Of a stretch of DNA of 64,000 nucleotides, positions 1-8,352 are shown piece after piece. The DNA is from Lewinellaceae bacterium (GTDB lineage Bacteria; Bacteroidota; Bacteroidia; Chitinophagales; Saprospiraceae): assembly GCA_020636225.1 (NCBI GenBank), contig JACJYI010000004.1, positions 248,001 through 312,000 on the forward strand, read 5' to 3'. The stretch's first letter is position 1. Each line of letters opens with the position of its first letter. Below the pieces are notes generated by a model. The model ran no database searches. It had not been told where the DNA came from and saw only the letters and a program-made list of their open reading frames with translations. Position numbers and translations under genes: made by a program.

Positions 1-135
1 ACTGATGAGGATATTCCCGTGTTTCTCTTCGGTCAACTGGTGCTCCTCGGCAAGGCGAGCAACAAACGATTCCAGATGACGGATGGAATGGGGATGGGAG
101 GAAATTCGTAGCATATAGTCCGTGGCCAGGCTCAT
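1..135 (-). CDS. ATP-binding anti-sigma-like protein, N-terminal fragment
   Basis: The reverse strand opens with ATG at 135 and stays open to the window edge, giving 45 codons (starts MSLATDYMLRISSHP). The short beta strand followed by a helix with SIRHLESFVARL resembles the start of RsbW/HATPase_c_2 anti-sigma regulatory kinases, which in many Bacteroidota sit next to DUF4175 genes. The ATP-binding motifs lie outside the window, so the assignment rests on the N-terminus and gene neighbourhood only. It is co-directional with, and 176 bases downstream of, the DUF4175 gene. Confidence 0.5.
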   Translation of the reverse strand, partial: MSLATDYMLRISSHPHSIRHLESFVARLAEEHQLTEEKHGNILIS

Positions 136-311
136 ACAGGTTACCTTAATTACTCATAGCAATGCATACCCTTCCTGGAGGCAATCCAGGTAAACACACT
201 TGTTCATGGGAATACAGTGCCGCCGTGGCAGCGGGGGAAAGACAGCCTATTTCCTTTCCACCAAACCAAAAACCATAGGCTTGAATGGAAAGTTCCCGAC
301 AATTTGCAACA

Positions 312-3300
312 TTACCGGGTAATTTTCAAATTTCTCTGGTACTCTTCGACCAAATTTTTATAGTACGGTTTGAGGGAAGGTGACACCGTGCGGTACAGTT
401 CCGTTTCCGCCTCGCGTTTCTTCAGATACTCTTCCAGGCTGGGTGGTCGCTTTCGCTCATACTGGCTGGCAGTTTCGGATTTGCGCTTGTTGTCGTACTC
501 CCGTTCCCGCTCAGCCCGCTCGTGATCCAGCAACTTGCTGAGGATGTCCTCCTGGCGCTTCATGGTCTCGGCGGTCAATCGCTTGTTCACCAGGTCGATC
601 TCGGTCTTGTCCATCTGATCGATGATATCCTGCAGCAGCGGATCGGGCTTGCCACCCTGCCGCTTTTCCTTGTTCAATTCCTCCAGTGCCTTGCGCATTG
701 CCGCCTGCTTGGCAGCCATCTGGGCAAACTCCTTGCTGGAGCCACCCTGGCCATTCTTCATGCGTTCCTGAAGGCCCTTCATCATCTCATTGAGCGACTT
801 CTGGCCCTGACCCATCTTGTCCTTGGGCGTGCCTCCCGGCTTGGGGTTACTGCCTCCCGGGTTCTGGCAGTTCTGATTGCCTGCCATCTGACTGGACATC
901 TGCTGTTGCATCTGGTTCATCACCTCACTCAGCATCAGGGCCAGATCATTGAGGTTCTTCATGGCAAACTGCTGCTCGGCGCTGGCCGGTGATTGTTGCC
1001 GGTCCTCCAGGAGGGTCATGGACTTGCCCATATGGCCCTTCACCTCGGTGACTTTCTCTGTCACAAAAGTCTCGATCTGGATCACCCGCTTGGACAGGGC
1101 CTGCAGGGAATCCTCCACCAACTTGAAGTCATCCTGGATCTTCTTCTGTTCCTGGACCAGCTTGACGTATCGCGGTGCGGTCACCGCAGTCTTGCCCACA
1201 TCCGCGATCAATTGTTCCTGATCGAATGACAGGGTCACCAGGTTTTCCAGCAGCTGGCGCAAGGCTTTCATGTCCTCCTCCATCTGCTCCTGTTCACCCT
1301 GCTGCATGTTCATCTCCATGGCCTGGGCCATATCCTTCATCTTCTTCGCCGCACCCTTCTGCGACTTGGAGGCTTTCTTGTTCTCCTGTTGCTCCAGTTG
1401 CTCCTTGGAATCCTCCATATCCTGATCGATCTCCTCCATCTTCTCTTCCGGATCGCCCAGCTGCTTGGGGGTTTCCAGCTCCTCGTTCTTCTTCTCGATC
1501 TCCTCCATCTTTTCCTGGAGCTCATCAAACTTCTTGTTCAATTCCTCCTGCTCCTTGTTCAACTCCTCCTGGGATTCGGTCTTGTTCTCTGTCTTCTCGG
1601 CGAGATTCTCCTGTTCCTTGGCCAACTCCCGAAGTTTCTCGATCTGGTCCTGGAGGTCCTTCTCTACTTCCAGCTGCTTGTACATCTCCATCATGCGGTC
1701 CAACTCCTTGTCGAGCTGTTCCTCATTGAGCTTCATCTCTTCCAGCTTCTCGAGACTTTGATCCTTCTGGAGCTCCTGCAGCATTTCCTCGATCTTCTCG
1801 ATCAGTTCCTTCATCTCCGGGCTGAGCAGTTCCTCGAACATCTTCTGGACCTTTTCCTGCTTCTCTTTCAGTTCGGGACTTGGTTCGGAAAACTCCTCCT
1901 GGTTCTTCATGTTCTGGTCAAACAGGTCCTTCGCCTGCTCGATCTCCTGCATCAGATCCTTGCGGCGATCCAGGAGCTTCTCCATCTCCTTCCGGCTCTT
2001 CCAGTCGACATCCTTTTCCTGCAGCAGCTTTTCACTGAGCTTCTTGATATCCTGCTGGATCTTCTTCGATTCCTCCATGGCCTTTTTCAGGCGGTCGCGG
2101 ATCTCGTCATTGTTGCGGTCCTCCAGGGCATCGTATTCCTCTGCCGTGGGCTTGCTGTAGCGCATCAGATTGGTGCGGGCCGATTTTCGACCGTTGATCG
2201 CATCATTGTCCCACACTTCAAACCAGTAGGTGACCTCATCACCAGGTTTCAGGCCCAGTTGACCGATGTCCAGATTGTAATCAAACCGGGTATCCTTTCC
2301 CTTCTGGAAGGGGACAGGGGTAGAAACGACATTTTCCTGCTGGCCATCCTGATGAGTGATCTGATAGCCAAAGGTCAGTTGACTGAGCCCGTAATCATCA
2401 GAAGCATCGCCCGCGAAGAAGACATAGGTGTCCTCCAGGCTGTCGATGAAGGATGTTGCCGAGATCAATGGATGCATATCCGGTATGACAGACAGGACAT
2501 AGCGGATGCTATCTGCATGGGGCAATTGCCGGTTGGCCACGACCACGCTGTAGCCTTCATCCCGGGTCGCACGCTTGCTGAACAGGAACTGATTGTCGCC
2601 TTGTCGCTTGATGGGCATCAGGTCGCCGGGGTCGCCGAAACGCATGGATACCGTATCCGTATTCAGTGTCTCGAACGCCCAGCTCAGGCGAGTCCCCTGT
2701 GGAACGACAAGGTCGCCGATATTGGCCAGCACCTCATCCGGACGACCCACATAGGCCGGATAGTCCAGGGCCACCGAAAAACTGGTCACCGATGGCTTGA
2801 GCAGGACATTCAGGATATGGGATCCCGACATCACCTTACCGGAGAACAACCGAAACTCGGTATCCTGATTGACATTGCTGAAGGTATAGCTGAACAGGTT
2901 CTTGTCAATGGGTTTGAGGCGGTACTGATAATCACCGATCTCGATGAACACCTCATTGGGAATTGCAGAACCCTGCGTGGTCACTTCCAGTTCGTAGTCG
3001 CCATACTGGACCACTTGCAGGTCCTCGTCCGGGAGAACAAAGGAAAAGGGCGCAGGCGGATTGAAATCCTGGTTGTTGGCAATGATCCGTTTGGCGGGGT
3101 CCTTGATCATCCCCGGCGCGGCCCAAAGCAGGCCAAGCAGCAGGACCAGCGGAGGAAGGGCATATTTGAGGTAGCGACGATTGGTGGTCAGGTCGATCGC
3201 GGAAGGGAAGGAGATCGGTCGCAGGGTCTCGGTCTTCTGCTCGATACCGGCCAGAAGAAGCGCGGCATCCGGTTGCCTGTCCAGCTGCTGCTTGAGCTGG

Positions 3301-3653
3301 AGGATGTTGAGGAGCTTGTCCTCGACATGGCTGAAATGCTGGCCAATGATGGTGGCCGCCTGCTCGTGGGCGATCAATTTCCCCAGGCGGAAATAGTGCA
3401 GCAACGGTTGAATGACCCAAGAAAACAGGGTCCAGGCAGTCATCCCGATAAAACTGAAGAAGAGCACCTTTCGGGCGGTCCGACCAAAGTAGAAGAAGTT
3501 CTCGCCGAGGCTGAACAGCAGGAACACCACGCCCACCAGGCCAATGGTCAGCAAGGTTCCCTTCACCAGGCGGTTCAGGTAATACTTGCGGATAAAGGCA
3601 TCCAGCTTACTGATCAACAACTCGTAGTTACTCGGTCCCGCCATCAAGTTCAT
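312..3653 (-). CDS. DUF4175 family membrane-anchored coiled-coil protein
   Basis: A protein of about 1113 residues matching the Bacteroidota DUF4175 family in layout. Three hydrophobic segments lie within the first 185 residues. A beta-rich region of Ig/transglutaminase-accessory type follows (for example ALDYPAYVGRPDE), and then a very long Glu/Lys/Gln-rich coiled coil fills most of the C-terminal half, interrupted by a Met/Gln/Gly-rich stretch. Its function is unknown; the shape suggests a membrane-tethered periplasmic or cytoplasmic rod. The frame is open 32 codons further upstream, but a perfect TAnnTTTG promoter element lies inside that extension, so ATG 3653 (or 3644, three codons later) is the more likely start. 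No strong Shine-Dalgarno is visible, as is usual in this phylum. Confidence 0.85.
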   Translation of the reverse strand: MNLMAGPSNYELLISKLDAFIRKYYLNRLVKGTLLTIGLVGVVFLLFSLGENFFYFGRTARKVLFFSFIGMTAWTLFSWVIQPLLHYFRLGKLIAHEQAATIIGQHFSHVEDKLLNILQLKQQLDRQPDAALLLAGIEQKTETLRPISFPSAIDLTTNRRYLKYALPPLVLLLGLLWAAPGMIKDPAKRIIANNQDFNPPAPFSFVLPDEDLQVVQYGDYELEVTTQGSAIPNEVFIEIGDYQYRLKPIDKNLFSYTFSNVNQDTEFRLFSGKVMSGSHILNVLLKPSVTSFSVALDYPAYVGRPDEVLANIGDLVVPQGTRLSWAFETLNTDTVSMRFGDPGDLMPIKRQGDNQFLFSKRATRDEGYSVVVANRQLPHADSIRYVLSVIPDMHPLISATSFIDSLEDTYVFFAGDASDDYGLSQLTFGYQITHQDGQQENVVSTPVPFQKGKDTRFDYNLDIGQLGLKPGDEVTYWFEVWDNDAINGRKSARTNLMRYSKPTAEEYDALEDRNNDEIRDRLKKAMEESKKIQQDIKKLSEKLLQEKDVDWKSRKEMEKLLDRRKDLMQEIEQAKDLFDQNMKNQEEFSEPSPELKEKQEKVQKMFEELLSPEMKELIEKIEEMLQELQKDQSLEKLEEMKLNEEQLDKELDRMMEMYKQLEVEKDLQDQIEKLRELAKEQENLAEKTENKTESQEELNKEQEELNKKFDELQEKMEEIEKKNEELETPKQLGDPEEKMEEIDQDMEDSKEQLEQQENKKASKSQKGAAKKMKDMAQAMEMNMQQGEQEQMEEDMKALRQLLENLVTLSFDQEQLIADVGKTAVTAPRYVKLVQEQKKIQDDFKLVEDSLQALSKRVIQIETFVTEKVTEVKGHMGKSMTLLEDRQQSPASAEQQFAMKNLNDLALMLSEVMNQMQQQMSSQMAGNQNCQNPGGSNPKPGGTPKDKMGQGQKSLNEMMKGLQERMKNGQGGSSKEFAQMAAKQAAMRKALEELNKEKRQGGKPDPLLQDIIDQMDKTEIDLVNKRLTAETMKRQEDILSKLLDHERAEREREYDNKRKSETASQYERKRPPSLEEYLKKREAETELYRTVSPSLKPYYKNLVEEYQRNLKITR

Positions 3654-3665
3654 TTGGATGATAAA

Positions 3666-3673
3666 CAAAAATA
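3666..3673 (-). promoter_or_regulatory. Bacteroidota -7 element for the DUF4175 gene
   Basis: On the minus strand this reads TATTTTTG, a full match to the Bacteroidota -7 consensus TAnnTTTG, 12 bases upstream of the chosen ATG. No clear TTG -33 element is found at the usual spacing, so only half of the promoter signature is present. It supports the short start of the DUF4175 gene. Confidence 0.4.
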
Positions 3674-3813
3674 CCCCAAAAAGATTGCCATGCCTGCCGG
3701 TTTCACCTTCTTCACCGGGTATTCTGTCGTCTTTTAACTGCCACGACAACGAAAAACGTGCAATTCGCCTGAAGTTTAACGCAGGAACCTCCCGGCTGGT
3801 TGCGCGGAGCGCA

Positions 3814-4671
3814 TTAAACCAGATCGGTCAGGGGAATGACCGGAAAGGGAAGCTCAGGCATCTGGCCGCTCGAACTGAGGCCCAGGAAATACCCACCCCC
3901 TCCGGCCCCGCAGAGCTTGAGCCGATGATGAGGGCCTTCCCAGATGCTGTGCAGTGCCTCAGGGATCATGTCAGAAAAGAGCTTGGCTTGCATCCGGCTG
4001 ATGGCGGAAAACGCATCGTGAAAAGGGACGATCTCTCCGGAAAGCGTAGCGTGGATGGCCCGATGGACCTGGGGCATCAGGTCCATGAGCAGCATGGTTC
4101 GCTCTCCCTCCTGCTCCAGTTTCTGGTGAAAGATCCTGACCAGGGGAGCCGTCTGCCGGGGCTGCCCCGAGTCGACCAGAAAGAGGCCCCCGGGGAGAGA
4201 GGACTGATCCACCTTCTGGTATTGGGCGGCCTCATCCCGGTAGATGGCGCTGCCGGTCAGGCTGATCAGGGGATCCAATCCGGAACTGCTACCATGGAAG
4301 TAGCTCTCCAACAGGGCCAGCCCCCTGGCCAACAGGTCGGGATCTTCCGGGATGCCTGAACCATAGGTATGGACCAATGCGGCAACCAGGGCGCCGCTGC
4401 TGCCCAATCCATAGCCGGTGGGAATATTCGAGGCAAACCCTCCACCTTCCCGGAGGAACCGGACGAATTCCTGCACGCGAATGGGCCAGGGAAGACGCCC
4501 GGTCCGGTCCAATTGGACCAACCATTCCGCCCAGGGCAACAAGGCCGGGTGCTGATCGGCCGATGCTGACCAGCTGCCTGTCCGCTGGCGCAGGGGAATA
4601 GCCAGCGCTTCTCCCTTGAGGAGGACAGTGTATTCACCAAAGAGCAACAACTTGGCCGGCCATGCACCCAT
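3814..4671 (-). CDS. GHMP-family kinase, mevalonate-kinase-like
   Basis: 285 residues of GHMP small-molecule kinase type. The N-terminal strand AKLLLFGEYTVL (motif 1), the ATP-binding loop GYGLGSSGA at residues 86-94 (motif 2) and the C-terminal GAGGGGYFLG (motif 3) are all present. SSGLDPLIS in the middle carries the Asp expected of the catalytic segment. Size and motifs fit the mevalonate kinase / diphosphomevalonate decarboxylase branch, implying a role in the isoprenoid precursor pathway, but the exact phosphoryl acceptor cannot be read from sequence. It differs from the related GYDIA-type Bacteroidota kinases in lacking an evident GYDIA string. A strong terminator hairpin lies directly upstream, so it is probably transcribed separately from tatA. 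Confidence 0.75.
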   Translation of the reverse strand: MGAWPAKLLLFGEYTVLLKGEALAIPLRQRTGSWSASADQHPALLPWAEWLVQLDRTGRLPWPIRVQEFVRFLREGGGFASNIPTGYGLGSSGALVAALVHTYGSGIPEDPDLLARGLALLESYFHGSSSGLDPLISLTGSAIYRDEAAQYQKVDQSSLPGGLFLVDSGQPRQTAPLVRIFHQKLEQEGERTMLLMDLMPQVHRAIHATLSGEIVPFHDAFSAISRMQAKLFSDMIPEALHSIWEGPHHRLKLCGAGGGGYFLGLSSSGQMPELPFPVIPLTDLV

Positions 4672-4682
4672 AACATATGAAG

Positions 4683-4709
4683 AAGCCGGACGGGAATGCC
4701 GTCCGGCTT
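4683..4709. terminator. Intrinsic terminator hairpin after tatA
   Basis: Perfect 11-bp stem AAGCCGGACGG / CCGTCCGGCTT with a 5-base loop, sitting between the tatA stop and the GHMP kinase start. Read on the minus strand it is followed by a short pyrimidine-rich run (TTCTTC), so termination of the oxygenase-tatA transcript is the likely role. Confidence 0.7.
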
Positions 4710-4730
4710 GTAATTCCTTGAAGAATGATC

Positions 4731-4994
4731 TTACTCCTCTGTTTTCTTTTCTTCCACTTTGCTGCGTTCCTCCACTTTGCTGCGTTCCTCCATTTTCTTG
4801 AGGTCCACTTCGCGCATCCCTTCCCGGATCTCACTTTCAATACTGTTGCGAGCTGTGTTGAACTCGCGGATTCCCTTGCCAAGACCACGCATCAACTCGG
4901 GAATCTTCTTGCCACCAAACAGCAGCAGGATCACAAACAGGATGACAATGACCTCACTGCCTCCCAGGTTAAAAAACCAAATAAACGCATCCAT
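4731..4994 (-). CDS. tatA: Twin-arginine translocase subunit TatA/TatE
   Basis: 87 residues with the TatA plan: a short N-terminal segment with a single membrane helix (VIVILFVILLLFGG), the FGGKKIPEL hinge, an amphipathic helix (MRGLGKGIREFNTA) and a charged tail. TatA multimers form the pore for export of folded proteins with RR signal peptides. The tail contains a tandem duplication, ERSKVEERSKVEEKK, encoded by two identical 18-base units. It lies 26 bases downstream of the 2OG oxygenase gene and is co-directional with it, so co-transcription is likely. No TatC is present in the window. Confidence 0.92.
   Translation of the reverse strand: MDAFIWFFNLGGSEVIVILFVILLLFGGKKIPELMRGLGKGIREFNTARNSIESEIREGMREVDLKKMEERSKVEERSKVEEKKTEE
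4753..4788. repeat. Tandem 18-bp repeat inside tatA
   Basis: Two identical, directly adjacent 18-base copies (TCCACTTTGCTGCGTTCC on the plus strand) encode two copies of a six-residue charged unit in the TatA tail. The frame is kept, so the change alters tail length only. Confidence 0.85.
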
Positions 4995-5020
4995 GATTGG
5001 GCTATTTAAGCTTGTTTGAC

Positions 5021-5974
5021 TTATTTCTTCAGTCCGATCTCCCGCAGGCGCTCATCGAGATAGGCTCCTGCCGTGATCGGCTCGTAATGCAGCGGATTCT
5101 CCTCAGTCACACATCCTTCCAGACAGGTCAGATCCATCTCACTGCGCGGATGCAGGAAGAACGGTATGGACAGTCGGGGAAGATGCCAGTCCTCCCTGGG
5201 CGGATTGACCACCCGGTGGGTGGTCGACTTCAGATAGTCGTTGGTTAAACGCTGGAGCATATCTCCAACGTTCACCACGATCTCATTTTCTTCGGGGACA
5301 ATATCCAGCCATTGGTTGCCCAGGTCCAGGATCTGCAGGCCGCCGGCCGAAGCGCCGACCAGTAGGGTGATTAGGTTGATGTCCTCATGTTGCTCGGCCC
5401 GGATCGCCGATTCGGGTTCACTCGTGATCGGGGGATAATGGATGGCCCGAAGAATGGAATTGCCGTTGTGGATCTTTTCCGTAAAGTAATCGCGATCCAG
5501 GCCCAGGTACAGGGCGATGGCCTCCAGCAGGTACCCTCCGCTTCTCTCGAAGGCACGGTACAGTTCATCGCCAGTCGAGGCAAATGCCGGCCGCTCGGCA
5601 ACATGGACATTGGGTGGATACTCGGATTCGACGACATCCCCGTCGGTCACAGTCTGCCCGATCTGGTAAAACTCCTTGAGGTCGGCCACCTTGGAGTGCT
5701 TGGCGTGTTCCTTGCCAAATGAGGTGTATCCACGCTGACCAGCCAGTCCGGGTACCTCATACTTCCGCTTGACCTCCTCTGGTAAGGCGAAGAAGGCCTT
5801 GGATTCAGCGTAGAACCGATCAACCAGCTCAGTGGGAACACCATGACGAACCACGCCAACGAATCCGGAGGTCCGGAAGGCATCGCCTATGGCCTGGACA
5901 AAAGCTGCCTGCTGGGCGGCATTGCCTTCTGTGAAGGTCGACAGATCGACGAGGGGTATTGCCCGTTTGGTCAT
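5021..5974 (-). CDS. Isopenicillin-N-synthase-like 2OG-Fe(II) dioxygenase
   Basis: 317 residues beginning MTKRAIPLVDLSTF, the typical start of the DIOX_N domain (residues 5-125), followed by a 2OG-Fe(II) oxygenase domain. The iron triad is visible as H196-E-D198 and H253, and R267-L-S269 is the 2-oxoglutarate-binding RxS motif. The family couples 2OG decarboxylation to oxidation of a small molecule; the substrate is unknown. The frame runs open upstream into gldB, but ATG 5974 is preferred because it fits the family N-terminus and lies 15 bases downstream of a perfect TAnnTTTG element. tatA follows 26 bases downstream. Confidence 0.85.
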   Translation of the reverse strand: MTKRAIPLVDLSTFTEGNAAQQAAFVQAIGDAFRTSGFVGVVRHGVPTELVDRFYAESKAFFALPEEVKRKYEVPGLAGQRGYTSFGKEHAKHSKVADLKEFYQIGQTVTDGDVVESEYPPNVHVAERPAFASTGDELYRAFERSGGYLLEAIALYLGLDRDYFTEKIHNGNSILRAIHYPPITSEPESAIRAEQHEDINLITLLVGASAGGLQILDLGNQWLDIVPEENEIVVNVGDMLQRLTNDYLKSTTHRVVNPPREDWHLPRLSIPFFLHPRSEMDLTCLEGCVTEENPLHYEPITAGAYLDERLREIGLKK

Positions 5975-5989
5975 ACCAGTGATTTGCGG

Positions 5990-5997
5990 CAAAGATA
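5990..5997 (-). promoter_or_regulatory. Bacteroidota -7 element for the oxygenase-tatA unit
   Basis: The minus strand reads TATCTTTG, a full match to TAnnTTTG, 15 bases upstream of the oxygenase ATG. No convincing -33 TTG is seen. Confidence 0.45.
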
Positions 5998-6035
5998 CAA
6001 ATCTGGGAACGGCATCTGACAGATATTCCAGTCCA

Positions 6036-7073
6036 TCAGCGCTTTGGCTTGTATCTGGCCTCTTCGAGAAAGACCTGGGTATCCATTCGTTCTGCCAGCG
6101 CAGCCAACCCCTGGTCCGGGTGACGTTGCAGCCAGGCCCTGACGATCTGCTTCCCGATCCAATCGCCTGTCCGACCAGGTGCCTCCAGGGGCATGCCGGG
6201 CGAATGCGGGCTGTATTCCACGTATTTCCGGTATTCCTTGTAGTCGGTGCTGTACAACAGATTCTCGCTGAGGAAGTAGGCCCAGATGTTCTGTTCGTTC
6301 TCCTCACACCAGGCCAGCTGGTCCGGGGTGAATTCGATCCGCGCCGTATCGGCCACATCGGGCAGGAGGACATCCATCAGGACCTGCACCTTCCCATTGC
6401 GAACGATATGATCGATCAGGCGTTCTCCACCGGGAGGCCCGACGATATCCTCCAACAGGGGCTTGATGGTTCGGGGCACCAGGTGATCGCGGTTGTATGT
6501 GCGGGTGAGATAATCGGAAAACACCGCATTGGAGGGGTCGATCAGGACGTAGGGATAGCCTGAACCCAGATAGAAGTCCAGCCCGACTGCCAGTTCATCC
6601 TGACCGTAGATGAAGTTGGCGATGGAGAATTCGGAGAGGAAGGTGGTGATCCGGGGTGTGGGCCGATCGGGAAAGATGGCCTTAAGATAACGGAAGGCCG
6701 TTTCAAAGGTCTGTCGCTCCTTTTCCAGGTCGGGATAGACGATCTGGATCGTGTCGTACAGCTTCCTCGTGGCGGGATAGGTCAGCAATCCCGTGAGAAA
6801 AGTATCCGGTCCTTCCGGGGCGATCCGTGGATCGTTCAAACCCAGGATCTGATAGAAGTACAGTTCAGCAAACTCCCCATATCGTTCCATCAGTTCCTGG
6901 CGATCGGCCTGGATATTGGAGGTATCCAAGGCAAAGAGATCCCGGTCAAACCGCCTGATCTCTACCTCGGCAGTCACCCCGGAAATGTCCGGGCGGTCTA
7001 TATCGGAATCCGGTGAGGAGCACCCGGCCAGAACGATCAACGCAGAGAATAGGACTAAGGTGGAAATCTTCAT
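6036..7073 (-). CDS. gldB: Gliding motility lipoprotein GldB
   Basis: 345 residues starting MKISTLVLF with a lipoprotein signal ending in VLAGC (Cys18). The body carries hallmarks of the GldB family, including VEIRRFDRDLFALD near the N-terminus, the YGEFAELYF helix and VGLDFYLGSGYPYV, all with family-typical spacing. GldB is required for gliding and T9SS function in Flavobacterium; the exact activity is unknown, and in non-gliders it may serve T9SS only. An ATG five codons upstream is also in frame but would precede the signal peptide awkwardly. The usual partner gldC is not adjacent; a divergent barrel gene lies upstream instead. Confidence 0.85.
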   Translation of the reverse strand: MKISTLVLFSALIVLAGCSSPDSDIDRPDISGVTAEVEIRRFDRDLFALDTSNIQADRQELMERYGEFAELYFYQILGLNDPRIAPEGPDTFLTGLLTYPATRKLYDTIQIVYPDLEKERQTFETAFRYLKAIFPDRPTPRITTFLSEFSIANFIYGQDELAVGLDFYLGSGYPYVLIDPSNAVFSDYLTRTYNRDHLVPRTIKPLLEDIVGPPGGERLIDHIVRNGKVQVLMDVLLPDVADTARIEFTPDQLAWCEENEQNIWAYFLSENLLYSTDYKEYRKYVEYSPHSPGMPLEAPGRTGDWIGKQIVRAWLQRHPDQGLAALAERMDTQVFLEEARYKPKR

Positions 7074-7182
7074 ATGGTAATACCGCATTAGGAACCTGCG
7101 AAATTAATAGGATATTTGTGCCCCGAATCACCGGGATGGGACAGCAGATCGTTTCTTCCCGACGTTCCATACAAAATCCTCA

Positions 7183-7884
7183 ATGACCATGAAACGTCTG
7201 ATCCTTGTATTTCTTTTGTTCTCGGGCCTGATCGCCACGCGTGTCGAGGCACAATATGATTTCAAGTTCGGCTTCGAGGCCAGTCCGTTCATTTCCTGGA
7301 TGAGCACCGACAAGAAACCGGTCAAGAGCGACGGGACCAACCTGGGATTCCAGATCGTCATGAACGGCGAATACTACATTCGGGAGCGCTACGCGATCAA
7401 AGCCGGGCTTGGGCTGAGCTTTCGCAACGGGGGGAACCTGCTCCACACCAATGGCGGGGCCATCTTCCCCGATTCTGACCTGAGCATGCCTTCCCTGAAG
7501 GATCCCCTTCCTCCGAACACATCGGTGAAGTACAAGTTGCAATACGTGGAGATCCCGGTCGCCTTCCGGATGCGCACCCAGGAATTCGGGTACCTGCGCT
7601 ATTTTGCCGAACTGCCGATGTTCATCATCGGCATCAACTCACAGGCCCGGGCCGACCTCGGCGTGGCCAACGGTGATAATGAGGACATTGGCAAGGATAC
7701 CCCCTTCATGAACCTGAGCTGGGGTGTCGGCGCGGGAGCGGAATATGCACTTACCTCCACCACTTCCCTGGTGGGTGGCATCTTCTACAACCAGGGCATT
7801 GCCGATGTGACCTCCGACAGCAATGCAGACCAGAGCAAGGCTGTGCTGAAGCGGCTGGTCTTTCGAATGGGAGTGATGTTCTAA
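7183..7884 (+). CDS. Outer-membrane beta-barrel protein (PorT-like fold)
   Basis: 233 residues with a cleavable signal peptide ending VEAQ, then alternating beta-strand pattern through to the final aromatic residue (FRMGVMF), typical of small outer-membrane barrels of the porin_5/PorT-like type. Strand-like segments such as YYIRERYAIKAGLGLSF and WGVGAGAEYAL repeat about every 20-25 residues. Its function is not readable. A second ATG two codons downstream could be the true start. It is divergent from gldB; a near-consensus -7 element (GATATTTG) lies 65 bases upstream. The tRNA-Phe promoter begins only 16 bases after its stop. Confidence 0.75.
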   Translation: MTMKRLILVFLLFSGLIATRVEAQYDFKFGFEASPFISWMSTDKKPVKSDGTNLGFQIVMNGEYYIRERYAIKAGLGLSFRNGGNLLHTNGGAIFPDSDLSMPSLKDPLPPNTSVKYKLQYVEIPVAFRMRTQEFGYLRYFAELPMFIIGINSQARADLGVANGDNEDIGKDTPFMNLSWGVGAGAEYALTSTTSLVGGIFYNQGIADVTSDSNADQSKAVLKRLVFRMGVMF

Positions 7885-7900
7885 AAAAAGGGCATTACCC

Positions 7901-7932
7901 TTTGACCCATGGAAAAAAATCTCGTACATTTG
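7901..7932 (+). promoter_or_regulatory. Promoter of tRNA-Phe
   Basis: A textbook Bacteroidota promoter: TTTG at 7901-7904 (-33) and TACATTTG at 7925-7932 (-7, full match to TAnnTTTG), separated by 20 bases and ending 34 bases before the mature tRNA. This is the clearest promoter in the window. Confidence 0.8.
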
Positions 7933-7966
7933 CATCCGCTTCGTCTGAAAGTGGACGAGCAAAAAC

Positions 7967-8039
7967 GGTGCGGTAGCTCAGTTGGTAGAGCAATGGACTG
8001 AAAATCCATGTGTCGGCGGTTCAATTCCGCCCCACACCA
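7967..8039 (+). tRNA. tRNA-Phe (GAA)
   Basis: A 73-base cloverleaf with the D-arm core GCTCAGTTGGTAGAGC, an anticodon stem ATGGA/TCCAT around CTGAAAA (anticodon GAA), and a T-arm GGCGG-TTCAATT-CCGCC. The discriminator is A and CCA is not encoded. The acceptor stem GGTGCGG/CCACACC has one C-A mismatch at the fifth pair; a T there would restore a perfect helix. A terminator follows at once. The last 22 bases of the tRNA and the terminator recur twice downstream. Confidence 0.95.
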
Positions 8040-8052
8040 CAAAGCCCTGTCA
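8018..8052 (+). repeat. Direct repeat copy 1 (tRNA-Phe 3' end plus terminator arm)
   Basis: A 35-base sequence that starts in the T-arm of tRNA-Phe and runs through the first terminator arm. Identical copies occur at 8289-8323 and 8745-8779. This is the copy that belongs to the functional tRNA. The pattern resembles att-like duplication of a tRNA 3' end. Confidence 0.9.
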
Positions 8053-8072
8053 TTTCTGACAGGGCTTTTTTT
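8041..8072 (+). terminator. Intrinsic terminator of tRNA-Phe
   Basis: 11-bp stem AAGCCCTGTCA / TGACAGGGCTT with a TTTC loop and a run of eight T. It begins two bases after the tRNA discriminator. Two further copies lie at 8312-8342 and 8768-8798. Confidence 0.9.
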
Positions 8073-8073
8073 A

Positions 8074-8208
8074 TTCCTCGAGGCCAAACTGAAACGTCTC
8101 ACCTCTTCCAAGAGGATCATCGCATTCATCCAGAAGTATTCTCCGGTCGTCGGCGGCCCGGACGAACCGCCAGTAGTCTCTGTTTCTGCAAAGATGGATT
8201 TCCTTTGA
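8074..8208 (+). pseudogene. C-terminal remnant of a GIY-YIG nuclease gene
   Basis: Encodes only the last ~43 residues of the GIY-YIG protein found intact at 8353-8664 (EAKLKRLTSSKRIIAFIQ and onward to MDFL-stop), with a handful of base differences. The N-terminal ~60 codons, including the GIY and YIG motifs, are missing; the junction falls between the T-run of the first terminator and CCTCGAGGCC. The simplest reading is a tandem duplicate of the cassette that lost its front half by deletion. Confidence 0.8.
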
Positions 8209-8288
8209 TCTTGACTCTCCGCGCTTAGTCGTATGTCAACTGGCGGTTGTCCGGATCCAGACATCCCGCTGATAGGCGGGATCGTCTG

Positions 8289-8342
8289 GGTTCAATTCCG
8301 CCCCACACCACAAAGCCCTGTCAGTATTGACAGGGCTTTTTT
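8289..8342 (+). repeat. Direct repeat copy 2 with terminator
   Basis: Second copy of the 35-base tRNA-3'-end repeat (8289-8323), followed by a full terminator whose loop differs (GTAT instead of TTTC). It is preceded by a hairpin built from CCAGACATCCCGC and its near-complement. It stands between the truncated and the intact GIY-YIG copies. Confidence 0.9.
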
Positions 8343-8352
8343 ATTTTCGGAG

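Noticed and set aside
1389..3737. Long plus-strand open frame (782 codons) opposite DUF4175
   Set aside because: It is antisense to a well-supported coiled-coil gene and its Leu/Gln/His-rich composition is the mirror of Glu/Lys/Gln codons; no domain seen.
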